From positions 1 through 25,731 of the forward strand of contig CAYOFY010000015.1 in assembly GCA_964403465.1 (NCBI GenBank): a stretch of DNA of 25,731 bases. The letters run 5' to 3'. Origin of the DNA: JAFGKM01 sp964403465 (lineage in GTDB: Bacteria; Ratteibacteria; UBA8468; B48-G9; JAFGKM01). The notes under the pieces are model-generated. The model was not told the origin of the DNA, ran no database searches, and worked only from the letters and a program-made list of their open reading frames with translations. The translations under genes and the position numbers were made by a program. This document shows, piece after piece, positions 22,211-25,731 of this stretch (positions are counted from its first letter, which is position 1; each line of letters starts with the position of its first letter).

Positions 22211-24824
22211 TTTCCGGGCTGTTGTTATTGAGGCGTCGGCCGGTACAGGCAAGACCAGCCGCATAGCCGATGAGTTCCTGAAGAAAATTGACAGGGACGA
22301 GCCGGATGAAGCGATGCGGAAGATTCTTGCGGTCACGTTTTCCGAAAAGGCGGCGATAGAGATGAAGATGCGCATCCTTGAGAGGATATACGCGGAGATT
22401 TATCCCGACCTTTCCGAGCGGAAAAAGGTTGAGGCGGAAAACGCGATGCTGAAGTTGCGGATATCAACGATACATTCATTCTGCCGCCTGTTGCTGAAGC
22501 GGTTTGCATTTTATGCAGGGATAGACCCGTTCTTTACGGTCATAGATGAGAGACAGAGCGGGATAATATATTACAGGGCGTTCGGCAGTTTCCTGAACAG
22601 TCCTGCTGCCAGGGAAATTCTCCATCTTCTGAAATCCCTGAAACTCAACAGACTGAGGGAATTTCTTCTTGACATGAGGAAGTTGCATCCATATGCAACG
22701 ATGGGAAGCCCGGAAGGGACTCTTTCTGAAAAAATATCCGCCATTTCAAAACATATTGACAGCATTCAGGCGGAGATCAAAAAGGACCTGTCAATGATGG
22801 ACTTCAACGACCTTGAGCTCATCACCTACCGGCTTCTTGAAGAGCATCCCGAATCGCTCACAATACTTGAGGATTTTGACGAGAAGAACAGTTACATATT
22901 CGTTGACGAGTTCCAGGATACAAATATCCTCCAGTGGCGAATAATTCACAAACTCGCGGAGGAATGGCTTTCCGGCTACGGTGCAAAGGCAGAGAGAGGG
23001 GAATCCTACGGGATGCTCCTTGTCGGCGACAGGAAGCAGTCCATATACAAGTTCAGGGGTGCGGAAGGCAGGATTTTTGACGAGGCAAAGCGTGTCCTGG
23101 GGGAGTTTTATGATGAGGAGAAACTCCTGAAAAATTACAGAAGTGCTCCGGAAATAATAGGTTTCGTGAACGAGGTTTTCAAGGATACCAGTCCCTGGAC
23201 AGAGCAGATGCTGTCGCCGGGTGTCAGGAGAAAGATGCCGGCAGGGATAGAGATAAACCTGCTGGATGCCTCGGGAAACCCTGATGCGAAGGATGACGAG
23301 TACAACTGGGTGCTGGGCAGGATATGCCAGCTCGTGGGACAGAAGACAATGGTATGGGACAGGGCCAGGGAGGAATTCAGGCAGATTGATTTCAAAGATA
23401 TCGCGATACTGATGAGAAAACGCGCGGGCAGGAATTTCCTCCTGCTGGAGAAAAAACTGAAGGAATCCGGTATCCCCTTCGTCATAGTGGGCGGCATGGG
23501 ATTCTATGGCGAGCCGGAGATAATATTCCTTCTTTCACTTGTGTTTGCACTCGCGGACCCGACGGATGAGGTTGCCGTGTGGAACCTCCGGAGTTCCGTA
23601 CACAGGGTGACTTCTGAAGTGGTTTATCGCTGGAAGAATTTGCTTGCAAAAGAGGAACTCACGATGGTCATAGAGGAGATATTGAAGGAACTGAACTTCC
23701 GCGACGGGCTGAGCACCCAGCAGAAAGCCAACACCGAGAAGTTTCTCATGCTTCTGCAGGAGTGGGAAGGGACGCCGCTTTACAGCATATCAAGGGATTT
23801 AAGGACGATGTCGCTTGACTATGTTGAGTCCAAGGCGGATATATTCTCGGAGCATCAGAACGCGGTGAGGGTTATGACGGTGCACGGTGCCAAGGGGCTT
23901 GAATTCCCTGCCGTTTTTCTGCTCAACGCCGAGGATGGCAATGTCATTCTGAGGGACAGGATTTTCTACAGGAAGACGGATGACGGAGAGTCTCCCTATG
24001 CCTTTGTACTGAACGTGGAGGCGGAAAAGGAGGCGAGGGAAAATTTCAGGGGACTTCTGAAAGAGGAAGAAGAGAGGGTTCTCTACGTTGCTCTTACGAG
24101 GGCATGCCAGTACCTCTTTGTTTCAGGGGTCAGGGGAAAGCGGGGGTGGGACGCTTCCCTGTGGATCGGCCGGCTGCGCAGGTTTGAGGATAGATTCCCC
24201 GCCAGCCCTGTCTGCGAGAGGAAAGAGCCTCCCGCACAGGAGAAAAAAGAAGGGATTGAGAAATTTGAATCCGGAGAGGCGGCGGGATATGCCGCGGGGC
24301 TTACATCATACACGGAGGAAAGGGAGCGGGATTTTTATCATTACGAGAGAACCGTTGCAGGAGAGATTGCGCACAAGATTCTGTGCGATATATCCGAAGG
24401 CAGAACAGGAATTGACAGGCAGTCATACAAAAAAAGGGTGAGTTTTTACCTTGCGAAGTCAGGTATTCATAATACATTGCAGGTGGAAGAAATCCTGATA
24501 GCTGTTCATGATGCAGTTGAGAAAAATTCTAAAATACAGAAGATTGCGAAGAAGAGAGAGCCGGGCAGAGCGTATTCGGAACTCCCGTTCATTGTTGAGA
24601 TGGAAGCGGAGAAGATTTACACCGGCTTCATAGACAGGGTCATTCTTGACGATGATAATACCTGCTGCTCTATCTACGATTATAAACTTGAGGGTAATAA
24701 GCCGGAATTATACAGGAGACAGATGGACATATATGAAAAGGCGGTCCGCAACATCTTCCCCGGCAACCCTTCTATCAGAAGATACATAGTCTTTCTTCTC
24801 AACGGCACCATAACAGAAATATAG
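22197..24824 (+). CDS. addA: AddA-like UvrD/Rep-family helicase-nuclease
   Basis: Superfamily 1A helicase with a RecB-type nuclease, 875 residues from ATG 22197 (B. subtilis AddA is about 1232, so this is a compact form). Helicase motifs in order: Walker A EASAGTGKT (12-20), motif Ia LAVTFSEKAAIEM, RISTIHSFC (88-96), DExx box FVDEFQDTN (235-243), GDRKQSIYKFRGA (277-289), NYRS (313-316), TVHGAKGLEFP (561-571) and YVALTRA (630-636). C-terminal nuclease residues are H726 (GEIAHKIL), E795, D813 (GFIDRV), D828-x-K830 (YDYKLE), Q842 and Y846. The start is supported by GGGGGGA about 10 bases upstream and by the family N-terminus. The overlap with addB implies coupled, stoichiometric production. No Chi-recognition prediction can be made. 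Confidence 0.9.
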   Translation: MKGVDFRAVVIEASAGTGKTSRIADEFLKKIDRDEPDEAMRKILAVTFSEKAAIEMKMRILERIYAEIYPDLSERKKVEAENAMLKLRISTIHSFCRLLLKRFAFYAGIDPFFTVIDERQSGIIYYRAFGSFLNSPAAREILHLLKSLKLNRLREFLLDMRKLHPYATMGSPEGTLSEKISAISKHIDSIQAEIKKDLSMMDFNDLELITYRLLEEHPESLTILEDFDEKNSYIFVDEFQDTNILQWRIIHKLAEEWLSGYGAKAERGESYGMLLVGDRKQSIYKFRGAEGRIFDEAKRVLGEFYDEEKLLKNYRSAPEIIGFVNEVFKDTSPWTEQMLSPGVRRKMPAGIEINLLDASGNPDAKDDEYNWVLGRICQLVGQKTMVWDRAREEFRQIDFKDIAILMRKRAGRNFLLLEKKLKESGIPFVIVGGMGFYGEPEIIFLLSLVFALADPTDEVAVWNLRSSVHRVTSEVVYRWKNLLAKEELTMVIEEILKELNFRDGLSTQQKANTEKFLMLLQEWEGTPLYSISRDLRTMSLDYVESKADIFSEHQNAVRVMTVHGAKGLEFPAVFLLNAEDGNVILRDRIFYRKTDDGESPYAFVLNVEAEKEARENFRGLLKEEEERVLYVALTRACQYLFVSGVRGKRGWDASLWIGRLRRFEDRFPASPVCERKEPPAQEKKEGIEKFESGEAAGYAAGLTSYTEERERDFYHYERTVAGEIAHKILCDISEGRTGIDRQSYKKRVSFYLAKSGIHNTLQVEEILIAVHDAVEKNSKIQKIAKKREPGRAYSELPFIVEMEAEKIYTGFIDRVILDDDNTCCSIYDYKLEGNKPELYRRQMDIYEKAVRNIFPGNPSIRRYIVFLLNGTITEI

Positions 24825-24857
24825 TGCTTTCTGCATCGGCTAATCCATCTCAAAAAG

Positions 24858-25039
24858 AGACTTCTGAAAAACTCTACCGATTGTCATTGCGAGGGAGCGT
24901 TCTTGCGACCGCGGCAATCCTACGATAAGCGGTATGGGATTGCCACGAGACTTCGTCCCTCGCAACGACAAACAACATCGGATTGCTTCGCCAGGCTCGC
25001 AATGACAAAACCGGGGCAAACCCGCTTTTTCAGAAGTCT
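24858..25039. mobile_element. MITE-like palindromic element with 14-base terminal inverted repeats
   Basis: Perfect terminal inverted repeats AGACTTCTGAAAAA (24858-24871) and TTTTTCAGAAGTCT (25026-25039) bound a 182-base non-coding element. Inside is a perfect 13-base inverted pair, TTGTCATTGCGAG (24881-24893) with CTCGCAATGACAA (24996-25008), and a one-mismatch copy of the latter at 24960-24972. An 8-base stem GGCAATCC (24913-24920)/GGATTGCC (24937-24944) is also present. A 16-base piece recurs in the rpsO leader. No clear target-site duplication is seen. It fills most of the 287-base gap between addA and the GntR-type regulator and may also stop transcription by folding. Repeats with this core are common between genes in many environmental bacteria. 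Mobilisation by a transposase elsewhere is inferred. Confidence 0.65.
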
Positions 25040-25051
25040 TAAAAAATAGAC

Positions 25052-25091
25052 TTGACAAAAATAAAAAAGTATAGTAACTTAGTTACTAAGT
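25052..25091 (+). promoter_or_regulatory. Promoter and overlapping palindromic operators of the GntR-type regulator gene
   Basis: TTGACA stands at 25052-25057. At 17 bases' distance only a poor -10 (TAACTT, 25075-25080) is found, overlapped by two nested palindromes. TAGTAACTTAGTTACTA (25072-25088) has 7-base arms and ACTTAGTTACTAAGT (25077-25091) has 6-base arms, each around a TTA centre. Position and symmetry suit autoregulatory binding by the dimeric regulator encoded 20 bases downstream. Confidence 0.6.
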
Positions 25092-25111
25092 AATTAACAT
25101 AAGGCGGTGAT

Positions 25112-25731
25112 ATGAAAAGGGAAATCGTTATAAAAACAAAGCAGGATCAGATTAAGGATGAGTTGAAGAAGGAGATTGTTTCCGGCAGGTATGAGAAGGG
25201 CGCAAAGTTCCTTTCACAGAATCAGATTGCCGACCATTTCAAGGTTTCTTCGATAACCGCAAGGCTGGCCATAGCGGCCCTGGTGCAAGAAGGATTGCTT
25301 GTCAGAAGACAGGGAGCCGGAACCTTTGTTACGGATTTTTCTGCCGTTATGAATTCCAAAAATATTGGTCTTGTGATTCACCACAGCGAATTTTTCAACT
25401 TTTCATATTTTGCCGAAATAGCGAGAGGGATACAGATTTCTTTTGAGGCGACGGAGTTTCACTCGCTTCTGATACCTTTCAGGGAGGAAGATTCTGTAAG
25501 GAGCGGGGAGAGATTTCTCATTGAACTTGTGCGGAAGAAAAATCTTGATGGTTTGATTGTGGCCGCCTCGCAGGTTGTTCCGGGCGAGCTTTTGCGTCTC
25601 CGCAAAGAAAAAATACCTTTTGTTCTCGTAAACTGTTACTGGCCCGAGAAGGATTTTGATTTTGTATGCCCGGAATTTTTCAATACAGCGTACAAAGTTG
25701 TCAAGCATCTTGCCCGGAACGGGTACAAGAA
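25112..25731 (+). CDS. GntR-family HTH regulator with LacI-like sensor domain (3' end cut by window edge)
   Basis: Transcription regulator; 206 codons are present before the window ends. Residues about 10-75 form a GntR winged helix: IKDELKKEIVSGRYEKGAKF, then the recognition region LSQNQIADHFKVSSITARLA, and the wing ending QGAGTFV. From about residue 84 a periplasmic-binding-protein fold begins (NIGLVIHHSEFF, YFAEIARGIQ, LDGLIVAASQ, IPFVLVNCYW), as in AraR-type regulators that bind a sugar effector. AAGGCGG lies just before the ATG. Regulators with this fusion usually control sugar catabolism or glycoside hydrolase genes, often adjacent; the target genes probably lie to the right of the window. 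The inducer is unknown. Confidence 0.88.
   Translation, partial: MKREIVIKTKQDQIKDELKKEIVSGRYEKGAKFLSQNQIADHFKVSSITARLAIAALVQEGLLVRRQGAGTFVTDFSAVMNSKNIGLVIHHSEFFNFSYFAEIARGIQISFEATEFHSLLIPFREEDSVRSGERFLIELVRKKNLDGLIVAASQVVPGELLRLRKEKIPFVLVNCYWPEKDFDFVCPEFFNTAYKVVKHLARNGYK

Noticed and set aside
24840..25058. Minus-strand open frame of 72 codons starting at 25058, containing CHCEPGEAIRC
   Set aside because: It lies inside the inverted-repeat element. Translations of the GTCATTGCGAG repeat yield this kind of CHCE... peptide in many genomes and are regarded as spurious.
1..25731. Search for rRNA, tRNA, transposase, integrase, toxin-antitoxin or phage genes
   Set aside because: None was recognised by eye in either strand; a covariance-model scan was not possible here.

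Overview
The window looks like housekeeping chromosome from an uncultured, Gram-negative-type bacterium. The evidence for an outer envelope is an LpxL-like acyltransferase and an O-antigen ligase/polymerase. Lipid synthesis is represented by PlsY, and double-strand break repair by an AddAB-type pair. Genes are packed very tightly, with ATGA/TGATG stop-start overlaps and two much longer overlaps. A dispersed 'TTGTCATTGCGAG' repeat is present, a kind seen in many environmental candidate phyla. Sugar-related genes (L-fucose isomerase-like, Gfo/Idh/MocA, GntR/LacI-type regulator) together with a propeller protein hint at a Planctomycetes/Verrucomicrobia/Lentisphaerae/Omnitrophota-like lineage, but this placement is a guess. 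No rRNA, tRNA, CRISPR array, transposase or phage gene was seen.

Layout. (1) 1-2994, minus strand: hisS followed by aspS, which is cut by the left edge a few codons before its expected end. (2) 3026-8496, plus strand: a consensus sigma70-type promoter, a structured leader containing dispersed-repeat sequence, then rpsO, pnp, an L-fucose isomerase-family protein translationally coupled to pnp, and a cytoplasmic TolB/PD40-type beta-propeller. (3) 16242 down to 8493, minus strand: one dense gene string, pyrK-pyrD-O-antigen ligase/TPR-PSP1 protein (RicT-like)-metG-pyrH-[palindromic repeat element]-frr-cmk. It mixes pyrimidine synthesis, nucleotide kinases and translation, and its end converges on the propeller gene with overlapping stop codons. 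(4) 16318-18545, plus strand: Gfo/Idh/MocA oxidoreductase, then plsY coupled to a SEC59/DGK1/VTE5-type CTP-dependent lipid kinase homologue. (5) 19458-18547, minus strand: LpxL-like acyltransferase. (6) 19565-24824, plus strand: AddB-like nuclease and AddA-like helicase-nuclease overlapping by 14 bases. (7) 24858-25039: a MITE-like element with perfect 14-base terminal inverted repeats and nested palindromes. (8) 25052 to the right edge: TTGACA box, overlapping palindromic operators, and the N-terminal part of a GntR-type regulator with a LacI-like sensor domain.

How the genes fit together. PyrK/PyrD make orotate, and PyrH and Cmk phosphorylate the pyrimidine nucleotides made from it. S15, MetRS, HisRS, AspRS and RRF serve translation, and PNPase serves RNA turnover. 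PlsY, the SEC59-like kinase, the LpxL-like enzyme and the O-antigen ligase all belong to envelope lipid or glycan assembly. The most unusual parts are the coupling of an uncharacterised sugar isomerase and propeller to rpsO-pnp, and the two palindromic elements. I found no clear new defence or mobile system.
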